Counted from the first letter of the stretch, positions 1 to 6,700 are shown. The stretch: 8,637 bases of DNA from Planctomycetota bacterium (GCA_020860865.1 JAJBTL010000362.1:1-8637); one strand, 5' to 3'. The notes: generated by a model not told the origin, from the letters alone. Translations and numbers: made by a program.

Positions 1-1
1 C

Positions 2-1522
2 TACGCCATTCTTGAAACAGCCCCGCCGACGGAAACGATTCTCGCGGTGGAGGGGATCAGTAAGGCCTTTCCCGGCGTGAAGGCGTTGGACAATGTCCGC
101 CTCGATGTCAGGAAAGGGGAAGTCCACGCCCTCCTCGGCGAAAACGGCGCCGGCAAATCGACCCTGATGAAAATCCTCTCCGGCGTCTATCAGCCCGATG
201 CCGGGTCTATAACGTACAAGGGCAGGGCGACATCGTTCCGGAACGCGGTGGAATCGCAGCGGGCCGGGATAAGCATAATCTATCAGGAACTGAACCTGGT
301 CCCGCACCTCACGGTGGCGCAGAACATCTTTATCGGCAAGGAGCCGCTCCGCTGGGGCGTCCATATAGACGCGGCAAGGATGAACGCGGAGGCGGAAAAA
401 CTTCTGGCCCGGCTGAACACGCACATCAATCCGGAGACGCTTGTTAAAAATCTGCCCGTGTCCAAGCAGCAGATGGTCGAGGTGGCGAAGGCGCTCAGTT
501 ACAACTCGGATGTCCTCATCATGGACGAGCCGACTTCGGCCCTTACCGAGGCGGAAATTGAGGAACTGTTTTCCGTCATCCGGAACCTGCGGGAGCAGGG
601 GGTCGGGATAATTTACATTTCCCACCGTTTGCAGGAACTGAAGGAAATCGCCGACCGGGTGACCATCTTCCGGGACGGGCAGTATATTTCCACCGACAAC
701 TTCGCCGATTTGTCAATTGACGAAATCGTCAAGCGGATGGTCGGCCGGGAAATGGGCAATCACTTTCCGGAGAAAAAGGCGGTGCCGACAGATCGGGTCA
801 TTCTCGAGGTGCGGAACCTGCGGCGGAAAGGGGAGGCCGGGACCGCGTCCTTTACCTTGCGTCGGGGGGAAATCCTCGGCGTTGCCGGGCTGATGGGCGC
901 CGGCCGCACCGAACTGGCCCGGGCCATCTTCGGGGCCGACCCGGTGGACGGCGGCGAGATTGTCGTCGACGGCCGGGCGGTGCCGCTTCAGTCGCCCCGG
1001 GACGCCATCCGGAACGGCATCGGCTACCTGTCCGAGGACCGGAAGTCGTTCGGCCTCGCCCTCGGGATGTCGGTGAAGGACAACATCACGATGGCCTTCC
1101 TCGAGGAAGTGACGGCGCGGAGCGGGCGCATCCGGCGGGACGTGGAGCGGTCGGTGTCGGAACGCTTTGTCCGCGACCTGAACATCAGGACGCCGTCCAT
1201 CTCCCAGATTGTGAAGAACCTGTCCGGCGGCAACCAGCAGAAGGTCGTCATCGCCAAATGGCTGTTCAGGAACGCGAACGTCCTCATTTTCGACGAGCCG
1301 ACTCGGGGCATCGATGTCGGCGCCAAATACGCCATCTACGAACTGATGGACAAGCTGGCCGCCGACGGCAAGGCGATCATGATGATCTCATCGGAACTTC
1401 CGGAAATCCTCGGCATGTCGGACCGGGTGATGGTGATGTGCCAGGGACGGGTGTCCGGGTTCCTCGACCGGGCGGAGGCGACGCAGGAGAAAATTCTCCA
1501 CTATGCGGCCGGGCTGGTGTGA
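2..1522 (+). CDS. Sugar ABC transporter ATP-binding protein, RbsA/MglA type (5' partial)
   Basis: This is the cytoplasmic energy subunit of a monosaccharide ABC importer, with two ATPase domains in one chain. The first domain has Walker A GENGAGKST (about 137-163), a signature-like VSKQQMVEVAK, Walker B LIMDEPTSAL (about 512-541) and the H-loop YISHRL. The second has the degenerate P-loop GLMGAGRTE, the canonical signature LSGGNQQK (about 1220-1243), Walker B FDEPTRGID and ISSELPE where a switch histidine would sit. This asymmetry is normal for the RbsA/MglA/XylG family. The frame is open from base 2 (YAILETAPPTETILAVEGISKAF), so the GTG at 47 is unlikely to be the start. That GTG falls inside the conserved first strand. 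The 506 visible codons compare with about 500 in RbsA, so only a few residues should be missing. It leads the operon with the permease and binding protein. The substrate cannot be read from this subunit. Confidence 0.95.
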   Translation, partial: YAILETAPPTETILAVEGISKAFPGVKALDNVRLDVRKGEVHALLGENGAGKSTLMKILSGVYQPDAGSITYKGRATSFRNAVESQRAGISIIYQELNLVPHLTVAQNIFIGKEPLRWGVHIDAARMNAEAEKLLARLNTHINPETLVKNLPVSKQQMVEVAKALSYNSDVLIMDEPTSALTEAEIEELFSVIRNLREQGVGIIYISHRLQELKEIADRVTIFRDGQYISTDNFADLSIDEIVKRMVGREMGNHFPEKKAVPTDRVILEVRNLRRKGEAGTASFTLRRGEILGVAGLMGAGRTELARAIFGADPVDGGEIVVDGRAVPLQSPRDAIRNGIGYLSEDRKSFGLALGMSVKDNITMAFLEEVTARSGRIRRDVERSVSERFVRDLNIRTPSISQIVKNLSGGNQQKVVIAKWLFRNANVLIFDEPTRGIDVGAKYAIYELMDKLAADGKAIMMISSELPEILGMSDRVMVMCQGRVSGFLDRAEATQEKILHYAAGLV

Positions 1523-1660
1523 GTCGGCCATGGTGTTCTAGACTTTTCCACAACCTTCTATACCTTCTTTGTAAATTACTTGAGATTTCTACTACAAGGC
1601 ACACTTTCCGAAGACAACGCGGCCGAAACCGAAAGCATCGGCACGCAACACACCGACCGT

Positions 1661-2561
1661 ATGAACAACGGCGATTTTCTTAACAAATTCGCCGCATTTG
1701 CCGGGCTTATCGGACTGGTCGTCGTGTTCTCGCTGACATCCCGGAATTTCCTGTCAGTCAGTAATATGATAAGTATTTCCATCCAGACAACCACCATCGC
1801 CCTGGCCGGCATCGGCGTGACCTTTGTCATCATAACGGGCGGCATCGACCTGTCCATCGGGTCCGTGGTGGCGCTGTCCGGCGTGGTCGCCGGGCTTCTT
1901 GTGAAGAACTGGAGTTTTCCCGTCCCCGTGGCGTTTCTAATCGGCATCGCCACCGGCGGGTTCTGCGGTTTTCTGAACGGCGGGATGATAAATTATCGCC
2001 GGACTCCCCGAGTCGTTCGGCTGGCTGGCGAACGAGGCGGTCGGGCGGACTTACAAGACGCTGCCGAACGGGATGACGATTACCGACTTCGAAGGCATTC
2101 CCTACGCCGTCGTCCTCATGGTCATTCTGGCGGCGCTGTTCTACTTTATCCTCTCGTCGACCCGTATCGGCCGGTACATCTACGCCGTCGGCTCGAACGA
2201 GGAGGCGACGCGGCTGTCCGGCATCAATGTCGTCAAAACGAAGTTCACAGCCTACATGATTTGCGGCGGCTTCGCGGCGCTGGCCGGGATTGTGACAATG
2301 TCTAGGCTCGTGACGGTGCAGCCGACGGCCGGGGTCGCGTTCGAGATGGACGCCATCGCCTCCGCCGTCATCGGCGGCACCAGCCTCATGGGCGGCGTCG
2401 GGACGATAAGCGGGACCATTATCGGGGCCTTTATTATTGGCGTATTGCGGAACGGCCTGAACATGCTGGGGGTCCAGGGGTTTGTCCAGCAGATAATCAT
2501 CGGCCTCGTCATTATCGTCGCGGTGTCTGTCGACCAGTTGCGGAACCGGACGCGGCGCTGA
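1661..2561 (+). pseudogene. Sugar ABC transporter permease, RbsC type, disrupted by internal deletion and frameshift
   Basis: This is the membrane channel subunit of the ribose/galactose-type importer, seen in two reading frames. From ATG 1661 to about 1990 it reads MNNGDFLNKF... and includes the family motif GGIDLSIGSVVALSG and then CGFLNGGMI. From 1992 to the stop at 2559-2561 the protein continues in another frame. That part starts IIAGLPESFGWLANE and includes RYIYAVGSNEEATRLSGINV, AIASAVIGGTSLMGGVG and LRNGLNMLGVQGF. The stretch between FLNG and GLP, which in RbsC-type proteins holds the conserved PPF-TLG loop, is absent. The two parts give about 110 and 189 residues against about 320-330 normally, so roughly 28 residues are lost. 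The frame change fits a deletion of about 80-90 bases, 2 modulo 3. The + frame from the first part runs on to a TAG at 2303. The start is uncertain: TTG 1580 is also in frame and neither start has a good ribosome site. It could be a real pseudogene or an assembly or sequencing error. Confidence 0.85.
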
Positions 2562-2586
2562 CTGTTCCGTACAACCCATAAACTTC

Positions 2587-2606
2587 GCCCGGTGCGCGGG
2601 CCGGGC
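2587..2606 (+). other. GC-rich hairpin between permease and binding-protein genes
   Basis: GCCCGG (2587-2592) and CCGGGC (2601-2606) form a perfect 6-bp stem around an 8-base loop, followed after four bases by GTTTTCG. The T-run is too short for a convincing terminator. It lies in the 93-base gap before the binding-protein gene. It may act as a processing or stability element or a weak attenuator that lets the binding protein be made at a different level from the membrane parts. This role is inferred. Confidence 0.4.
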
Positions 2607-2643
2607 ATCCGTTTTCGTCGATGTTCCAATTTCCCACTTTTTT

Positions 2644-2648
2644 GGAGG
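2644..2648 (+). promoter_or_regulatory. Shine-Dalgarno site fixing the binding-protein start
   Basis: GGAGG stands six bases before ATG 2655. The frame is open further upstream to a GTG at 2592, but only ATG 2655 combines a strong ribosome site with an N-terminal signal peptide, so it is taken as the start. Confidence 0.85.
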
Positions 2649-2654
2649 ACGACC

Positions 2655-3617
2655 ATGCGTGGATTGAAAAATGCCTTGGTGGCGGTGGCGCTGGTACTGG
2701 CGGTTTCGTACGGCACGGTTAGGGCCGAGGACGAGATTGCGGTGATCGTGAAGACGTTGAATTCGAGTTTTTGGCAGAACGTGAACACCGGGTCGACCGA
2801 CGCGGCGACGGAAATCAAGGCGGCCGGGGCGCCGTATTTCGTTTCCTTCAACGGCCCCGACGCCGAGACGGAAATCGAGAAACAGGTCAACATGGTCGAC
2901 AACGCCGTCAACCGGGGCGTCGCCGCCATCGTCCTGGCGCCGAGCGATCCGGACGCCCTCGTGCCGCCGCTCCGCCGGGCGCGGAACGCCGGCATACCGG
3001 TCATCGTCGTCGACTCGGACCTGAGCGACCCGTCCCTCTACCTGTCCTTCCTCGCCACCGACAACCGGGCGGCCGGCGAACTGTGCGCCAGGGAAATGAT
3101 TGAACGCCTCGGCGGGCCGGACAAGGAGGCGAAAATCGCCATCATGTCGTACGTGGCCGGGGTCGGTTCGGAAATCGGCCGGGTCGGCGGCTTCCGGGAA
3201 TATATCGCGGCGAATTCGAAATTTACCATAGTCAACAACTATTATTCCAACGCCGACATGATAACCGCCATGAACCAGACGACCGACGTCCTCGCCGCCA
3301 ACCCGGACCTGGCCGGCATCTTCGGCGCCAACGAACCGACCGCCGTCGGCATGGGCCGAGCGGTGAAAACGAAGGGGATGTCCGGGAAAATCGTCGCCAT
3401 CGGCTTCGACGGCGATCAGAATCTCCAGGGGTTTGTCCGGGACGGGACGCTCCAGGGTATCGCCGTCCAGAGCCCGTACAACATGGGCTACCTTGGCGTC
3501 AAGGCGGCGGTGGATGCGCTCGGCGGCAAGTCCATAGACAAGAACATCGACACCGGCATCATCTTCGTCACTGTCGAAAACATCGATACGCCGGCGGCGC
3601 AGAATGTTTTGTACTAA
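2655..3617 (+). CDS. Periplasmic sugar-binding protein, RbsB-like (Peripla_BP_4 fold)
   Basis: This 320-residue solute-binding protein would capture a sugar in the periplasm and deliver it to the ABC importer. The N-terminus MRGLKNALVAVALVLAVSY is a Sec signal peptide with a likely cleavage after VRA (residue 24). There is no lipobox Cys, which points to a diderm host. The mature protein shows the type-I periplasmic fold shared with RbsB: first-strand ligand segment NSSFWQN, an ETEIEKQVNMVDNA helix, the AIVLAPSDPDAL strand-turn, PVIVVDSD, FLATDN, VGGFREYI, FGANEPTAVGMG and the hinge segment IGFDGD. It is somewhat longer than RbsB (about 296). It is third after the ATPase and the broken permease, from which it is 93 bases away. 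Its frame is intact. Family members bind ribose, allose, fucose, inositol and others. Neighbouring fucI and mutarotase favour L-fucose or a similar sugar, but only by context. Confidence 0.92.
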   Translation: MRGLKNALVAVALVLAVSYGTVRAEDEIAVIVKTLNSSFWQNVNTGSTDAATEIKAAGAPYFVSFNGPDAETEIEKQVNMVDNAVNRGVAAIVLAPSDPDALVPPLRRARNAGIPVIVVDSDLSDPSLYLSFLATDNRAAGELCAREMIERLGGPDKEAKIAIMSYVAGVGSEIGRVGGFREYIAANSKFTIVNNYYSNADMITAMNQTTDVLAANPDLAGIFGANEPTAVGMGRAVKTKGMSGKIVAIGFDGDQNLQGFVRDGTLQGIAVQSPYNMGYLGVKAAVDALGGKSIDKNIDTGIIFVTVENIDTPAAQNVLY

Positions 3618-3645
3618 AAACAATGTTTGACAGCTTTACCGTACT

Positions 3646-3684
3646 TCGTGCCGGGGCCGATTCTCCTGTCGGCTTCCGGCACGA
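3646..3684 (+). other. Long stable hairpin downstream of the binding-protein gene
   Basis: TCGTGCCGG (3646-3654) pairs with CCGGCACGA (3676-3684), and GCCGA (3656-3660) pairs with TCGGC (3669-3673). This gives 14 base pairs with a small internal loop (one G against TT) and an 8-base loop. It starts 28 bases after the binding-protein stop. No T-run follows, so a classical intrinsic terminator is unlikely. A 3' mRNA stabiliser for the abundant binding-protein transcript, or a factor-dependent end, fits better. The pairing is seen directly and the role is inferred. Confidence 0.6.
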
Positions 3685-3690
3685 TTGCCG

Positions 3691-3705
3691 TTGCCCTTTG
3701 GGCAA
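3691..3705 (+). other. Second small hairpin, 6-bp stem with TTT loop
   Basis: TTGCCC-TTT-GGGCAA is a perfect short palindrome only six bases after the long hairpin at 3646-3684. Together they make a compact tandem structure after the binding-protein gene. It may also be a protein-binding site. No T-run follows. Confidence 0.4.
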
Positions 3706-3741
3706 ATGTCTGGCACAATTGACTACGATTTGGGAAACAGG

Positions 3742-3754
3742 CGGGACGGTCCCG
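3742..3754. promoter_or_regulatory. Candidate operator palindrome upstream of fucI
   Basis: CGGGAC-G-GTCCCG is a perfect 13-base inverted repeat in the non-coding gap, about 230 bases before the fucI ATG. A regulator site for fucI is one reading. In GC-rich DNA a chance palindrome of this size is also plausible, and no clear sigma70 -35/-10 pair sits beside it. Confidence 0.25.
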
Positions 3755-3971
3755 TAGCGGTTCGCAATCCGGAAATGTCACCACCGCATTGGACGAGGTT
3801 TTTTCGCGACCGTGTGCTGGCGGCGCTTTTCGCACCCTCTCCGTACGTACGCCGCCTGGCGGCACCCCGACGATACACTGCCCGATTTCGCGCCCTTCCA
3901 CGGCTACTCCGTCATTCCTGGATTTCCCGGGTCCACGGGGAACGACGCGGGGAAACTCCTTTCAATGCCAG

Positions 3972-3978
3972 AAAGGAG
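3972..3978 (+). promoter_or_regulatory. Shine-Dalgarno site fixing the fucI start
   Basis: AAAGGAG stands seven bases before ATG 3986. The frame is open upstream to at least 3812, but that extension looks like translated intergenic sequence and has no such site. ATG 3986 also gives an isomerase of the expected length. Confidence 0.85.
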
Positions 3979-3985
3979 CCTGGTA

Positions 3986-5695
3986 ATGGCTACTGCCCGA
4001 AATCTCGGCGAAAGCAACAAAGTCAAAACAAAGAAACCGGTCATCGGCGTCTTCGCCACCCACGACCCACGGGTCAAACCGACCTTCTGGACGCGCGGGC
4101 AGAACATCATCAAAATGGCCGCCGACGTCATCGCCAAGGGCGTCAAACTGCCCGGCGGCGAAGCGCCGGAAGTCGTCTACACGCCGACCCTCGTCAAGGG
4201 GGAACAGTCCGCCGACATCGCCGCCCGGCAACTCCAGGACGCCGGCGCCGATGTCCTGGTCTGCGTGCCGGACGCCTGGTGTTTTCCGCAGCCGACCCTC
4301 ATGAGCATGCTTGCCCACTTTCCGACAGACACGCCCCTCAACGTCACCTGCGGCAATTCGGCGACGCTCCCCGGGGTCGTCTTCGCCCAGGCCGTCGTTG
4401 GGGCGCTGTCCCAATCCGGCCGCATGGTCCACATCAACGTCGGCTCCTGGCCGGACACGGGCGACAATCCGAAAATGACCCAGACCACCGCCGACGCCCT
4501 TATCGAATGGTGCCAGGCGGCGGTGACCCGGGTCGGCCTCCGGGGACGGCGGGTCGTCGTCTTCGGCCACGATTCCATGGGCATGGAGACGGCGCTCGCC
4601 CACGTCATCCCAACCCGGCGGCGGTTCGGCCTTGAAATTACCCGTCTCGACATGAAGTACCTCGCGGACATGCTGAACAAGAAATCCTTCAAGGCGGCGG
4701 AAGTGAAGGCGCTTCGGGGCTGGATTGACAAGATGGTCGGGAAGCGGCTCGTCACCCGGACGAAGGCGCAGAGTGAACTCTTCAACCAGTCCCTCGCCAT
4801 GTACATCATTGTCCGCGACCTCATGGCGGACCTGAACGCCGGCGGCGGCGGCTTTATGAGCCAGCGCGAATGGGGCTCCGATCCGAAGCTCATACCGATG
4901 CCGGTGGCGGACGTGATGGAATCCCTCTTCAACTCGACGTTCGACCATAACGGGCCGAAAGCGCCGAAGCCGTTCGCGACCGAGTCGGACATGCAGGCGC
5001 TCCTTACCATGCTGCCGTTCTCCTGGCTGAGCGGCGGCAATGCGCCATTGTTCATGGATTTCCGGAAGGTCTGGGAACCGGTGGAAGTGAAGGCGCTCGC
5101 CAAGAAACTCGGCGTCAGTTATGGCGACAACGACGTCTGGGCGACGAAGGGCTTTGTCGACGGGAACAACTCGGGGGCGGCCGCCTTCGACTGGGCGGCG
5201 AAACCGGGCGCCAAGCCGGCGGACGCGATGGCGGCGGTATCGATGCCCTTAGCCGATCCGGACTATTTCCCGGGCGGCGGCAATTCGGTGACGTTTGTGA
5301 CGCCGGGCGGTATCGACGGCATTGCCGGACGGATGGCGTACAGCGCCCTCACCGACGACTTCACCCTTCTCTGGGACGAAGCGACGACGACGGAGATGCC
5401 CGAGGCCTTGTCCGAGACGGTGCGGAAGGCGTCGAACTACGACTGGCCGCACACCTGGGTGGTGCCGAAATACGCGTCGATGCAGGAGTATAAGCACTAT
5501 GCGCCGGCGAACCACCTCCACATGATCCAGGGGCTGAAGCCGGCTGTCCTCCAGTACTGGATGGACCTGTGTTCGGTGCAGTCGGGGACGCCGTGGGCGG
5601 CGCGGCCGTCGTTCATCGATGGCGTCGACCGGCCGGCGCCACTCGTGTACCTCCTGAACGGCGGCGAGGTCGAGGGGAAACGGCTGTTCAAGTAA
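3986..5695 (+). CDS. fucI: L-fucose isomerase (L-fucose/D-arabinose ketol-isomerase)
   Basis: This cytoplasmic, metal-dependent enzyme (Mn2+ in the family) converts L-fucose to L-fuculose and often D-arabinose to D-ribulose. The 569 residues compare with 591 in E. coli FucI. The resemblance is recognisable but divergent. It is best in the C-terminal half: LFNSTFDHNG (E. coli ILNSSFDWNG), FATESD, LFMDFRKVW (FADVRTYW), HTWVVPKY, APANHLHMI (WGANHGVLT) and a final WAARPSFIDGVD. The three metal ligands of the E. coli enzyme (E337, D361, H528) appear to match E333, D358 and H510 here. The E-to-D spacing is 25 residues instead of 24. The N-terminal domains show the family pattern GVFATHDPRVKPTFW, VPDAWCFPQPTL and VFGHDSMGMETA. 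The gene lies between the importer genes and a FucU-type mutarotase, which supports a fucose-type pathway. D-arabinose or another 6-deoxy or aldopentose substrate cannot be excluded. No fuculokinase or aldolase gene is in view. Confidence 0.9.
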   Translation: MATARNLGESNKVKTKKPVIGVFATHDPRVKPTFWTRGQNIIKMAADVIAKGVKLPGGEAPEVVYTPTLVKGEQSADIAARQLQDAGADVLVCVPDAWCFPQPTLMSMLAHFPTDTPLNVTCGNSATLPGVVFAQAVVGALSQSGRMVHINVGSWPDTGDNPKMTQTTADALIEWCQAAVTRVGLRGRRVVVFGHDSMGMETALAHVIPTRRRFGLEITRLDMKYLADMLNKKSFKAAEVKALRGWIDKMVGKRLVTRTKAQSELFNQSLAMYIIVRDLMADLNAGGGGFMSQREWGSDPKLIPMPVADVMESLFNSTFDHNGPKAPKPFATESDMQALLTMLPFSWLSGGNAPLFMDFRKVWEPVEVKALAKKLGVSYGDNDVWATKGFVDGNNSGAAAFDWAAKPGAKPADAMAAVSMPLADPDYFPGGGNSVTFVTPGGIDGIAGRMAYSALTDDFTLLWDEATTTEMPEALSETVRKASNYDWPHTWVVPKYASMQEYKHYAPANHLHMIQGLKPAVLQYWMDLCSVQSGTPWAARPSFIDGVDRPAPLVYLLNGGEVEGKRLFK

Positions 5696-5726
5696 TGTCC
5701 TCCCTGTGATACCTCATGACAACGCA

Positions 5727-5767
5727 GGCGTCGGCCGGGTGGTGACAACGTGGCCGGCGCCTTTTTT
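5727..5767 (+). terminator. Rho-independent terminator between fucI and the mutarotase gene
   Basis: GGCGTCGGCC (5727-5736) pairs with GGCCGGCGCC (5752-5761) in a 10-bp stem with one G-T wobble and a 15-base loop. TTTTTT (5762-5767) follows at once. It starts 31 bases after the fucI stop and ends 28 bases before the mutarotase ATG. It should end or reduce transcription from fucI, so the mutarotase would depend on read-through or regulated anti-termination. No separate promoter is visible for it. Confidence 0.75.
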
Positions 5768-5783
5768 CACGACACCTATTTCG

Positions 5784-5788
5784 AGGAG
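5784..5788 (+). promoter_or_regulatory. Shine-Dalgarno site fixing the mutarotase start
   Basis: AGGAG lies seven bases before ATG 5796. The frame extends upstream to 5706, but that would translate the terminator stem. The family's N-terminus (HPELLRALAEAGHG) begins a few residues after ATG 5796. Confidence 0.8.
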
Positions 5789-5795
5789 TCAATCC

Positions 5796-6215
5796 ATGAT
5801 CAACGGTGACATTATCCATCCGGAACTGCTGCGGGCGCTGGCCGAGGCCGGGCACGGGGCGCGGATTCTCGTCTGCGACTCGAACTACCCGTCGACCACC
5901 AAGTCGAACCCGCTGGCCCGGCGGATTTTCCTCAATTTCCAGCCGGGAATGGTCAGCGGCACGGATATTGTCCGGGCGCTCGGGCGGGCGGTGCCCCTCG
6001 AGTCGGCGTATTATATGGCGCCGCCGGACGGGAAGATGCCGGAAGTGGTGCGGGAATATCAGAAGCTCATTCAGGCCGAAATTCCGTTCGAGGGGCTGGA
6101 ACGGTTCGCGTTTTACGACACGGCGTCGGAGAAGGATACGGCGGTCGTAATTGCCTCGGGGGAACAGCGGGTATATGCGAACCTCCTCCTGACTGTCGGT
6201 GTGCGGACAGCGTGA
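5796..6215 (+). CDS. fucU: RbsD/FucU-family sugar mutarotase
   Basis: This 139-residue enzyme should speed interconversion of sugar anomers after uptake, supplying the form that FucI uses. The family length is about 140. It has HPELLRALAEAGHG with H20, then ILVCDSNYP with D28, matching catalytic H20 and D28 of E. coli RbsD (GHTDTLVVCDAGLP). Near the C-terminus RFAFYDTA resembles FucU (RFAFYERA) rather than RbsD. IASGEQRVYANLLLTVGV matches the closing strands of both (SGE...YANIILCAGV). Both subfamilies are therefore possible from sequence. The FucU call rests on RFAFY and on the fucI neighbour 100 bases upstream. A terminator stands between the two genes, so co-transcription may be partial. 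The frame is intact and the start has a good ribosome site. Cytoplasmic and probably multimeric, as is usual for the family. Confidence 0.85.
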   Translation: MINGDIIHPELLRALAEAGHGARILVCDSNYPSTTKSNPLARRIFLNFQPGMVSGTDIVRALGRAVPLESAYYMAPPDGKMPEVVREYQKLIQAEIPFEGLERFAFYDTASEKDTAVVIASGEQRVYANLLLTVGVRTA

Positions 6216-6403
6216 CGCGGTTCTGTTTTAAAAGGACGGGTGGTTCGTAAAAAATGGCGGTATGCTTTTCCGTAAGAAAAAACCGGTCGATGGCAACATG
6301 AACCAGGCGTCTTGACGATATATATAGGTGGATGTTTCCCTCAAGGCACGGTGGAGAGCGTTGTTTCGAACCACTCAATCTTTCTTATGGAAGGCATATA
6401 TAA

Positions 6404-6700
6404 ATGGATAGTAGAGATATTCTCAGGACTCAGATGCGGGCCAAGAACGGCTGGCTCGCCGCCCTGTTCACGATTCTGTTCGGCGGGTTCGGGGTGTTTT
6501 ATGTGTCATTTCTTGGCGGAATTGTCGCGTCGGTGATCGAACTGGTGCTGCTCCTGATTTCGTTCAGTACCGGCGGGATCGGGTCGTTCCTGTTGGTGCC
6601 GTGGCACATCTTCTGTATTATTGTCGCACTGGTGATGGTCAGTTCCCACAACAACCGGCTCCTCAGGGAGCTTGACCGTTCGGTAATGAAGAATGGGTAA
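6404..6700 (+). CDS. Small hydrophobic membrane protein of unknown function
   Basis: This 98-residue protein starts at ATG 6404, with GGAAGG (6389-6394) nine bases upstream. After a short charged N-terminus (MDSRDILRTQMRAKNGW) it is almost wholly hydrophobic to about residue 80: WLAALFTILFGGFGVFYVSFLGG, a second helix region around SVIELVLLLIS, and a third around FLLVPWHIFCIIVALVMV. It ends with a polar tail, SSHNNRLLRELDRS. The pattern FGGFGVFY, then a proline-tryptophan segment in the last helix, then an HN near its end resembles an unnamed family of small bacterial inner-membrane proteins distantly like the TM2 domain. That comparison is from memory and gives no function. It sits 188 bases after the mutarotase in a lower-GC stretch and converges on the acetyltransferase gene with a 15-base gap. 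No link to sugar metabolism is evident. Confidence 0.75.
   Translation: MDSRDILRTQMRAKNGWLAALFTILFGGFGVFYVSFLGGIVASVIELVLLLISFSTGGIGSFLLVPWHIFCIIVALVMVSSHNNRLLRELDRSVMKNG

Larger units (their letters stand above)
3618..3985. other. 368-base intergenic region between binding-protein gene and fucI
   Basis: No coding sequence with recognisable protein features was found on either strand, although open frames run through it. It holds two hairpins (3646-3684, 3691-3705), a 13-base palindrome (3742-3754), TTGACA at 3627-3632 and TTGACT at 3719-3724. Neither -35-like hexamer has a good -10 at the right distance. The last bases carry the fucI ribosome site. The length suggests that fucI can be transcribed separately from the transporter genes, but a promoter is not proven. 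Confidence 0.5.

Noticed and set aside
1830..3623. Very long - strand frame (597 codons) opposite the permease and binding-protein genes
   Set aside because: Its translation is rich in Arg, His, Asp and Val with no recognisable domain. It lies exactly antisense to well-supported genes. G/C-ending codons on the real strand remove stop codons from this frame.
3627..3632. Perfect TTGACA after the binding-protein gene
   Set aside because: The sequence 16-18 bases downstream is GC-rich and part of a hairpin arm. No -10 is present.
3614..3901. 95-codon - strand frame in the gap before fucI
   Set aside because: It has no recognisable features and overlaps the hairpins. The start has no clear ribosome site.
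3812..3985. N-terminal extension of FucI by 58 codons
   Set aside because: It has no ribosome site and no resemblance to FucI, whereas ATG 3986 has a strong site and gives the usual length.
3962..4948. Long - strand frames (328 codons, and 308 codons at 4177-5103) opposite fucI
   Set aside because: They are antisense to clear fucI coding sequence, with low-complexity translations and no ribosome site or domain.
6312..6325. TTGACG next to TATATATA upstream of the small membrane gene
   Set aside because: The two boxes nearly touch, so they cannot form a sigma70 promoter together. No partner box lies at 16-18 bases for either.
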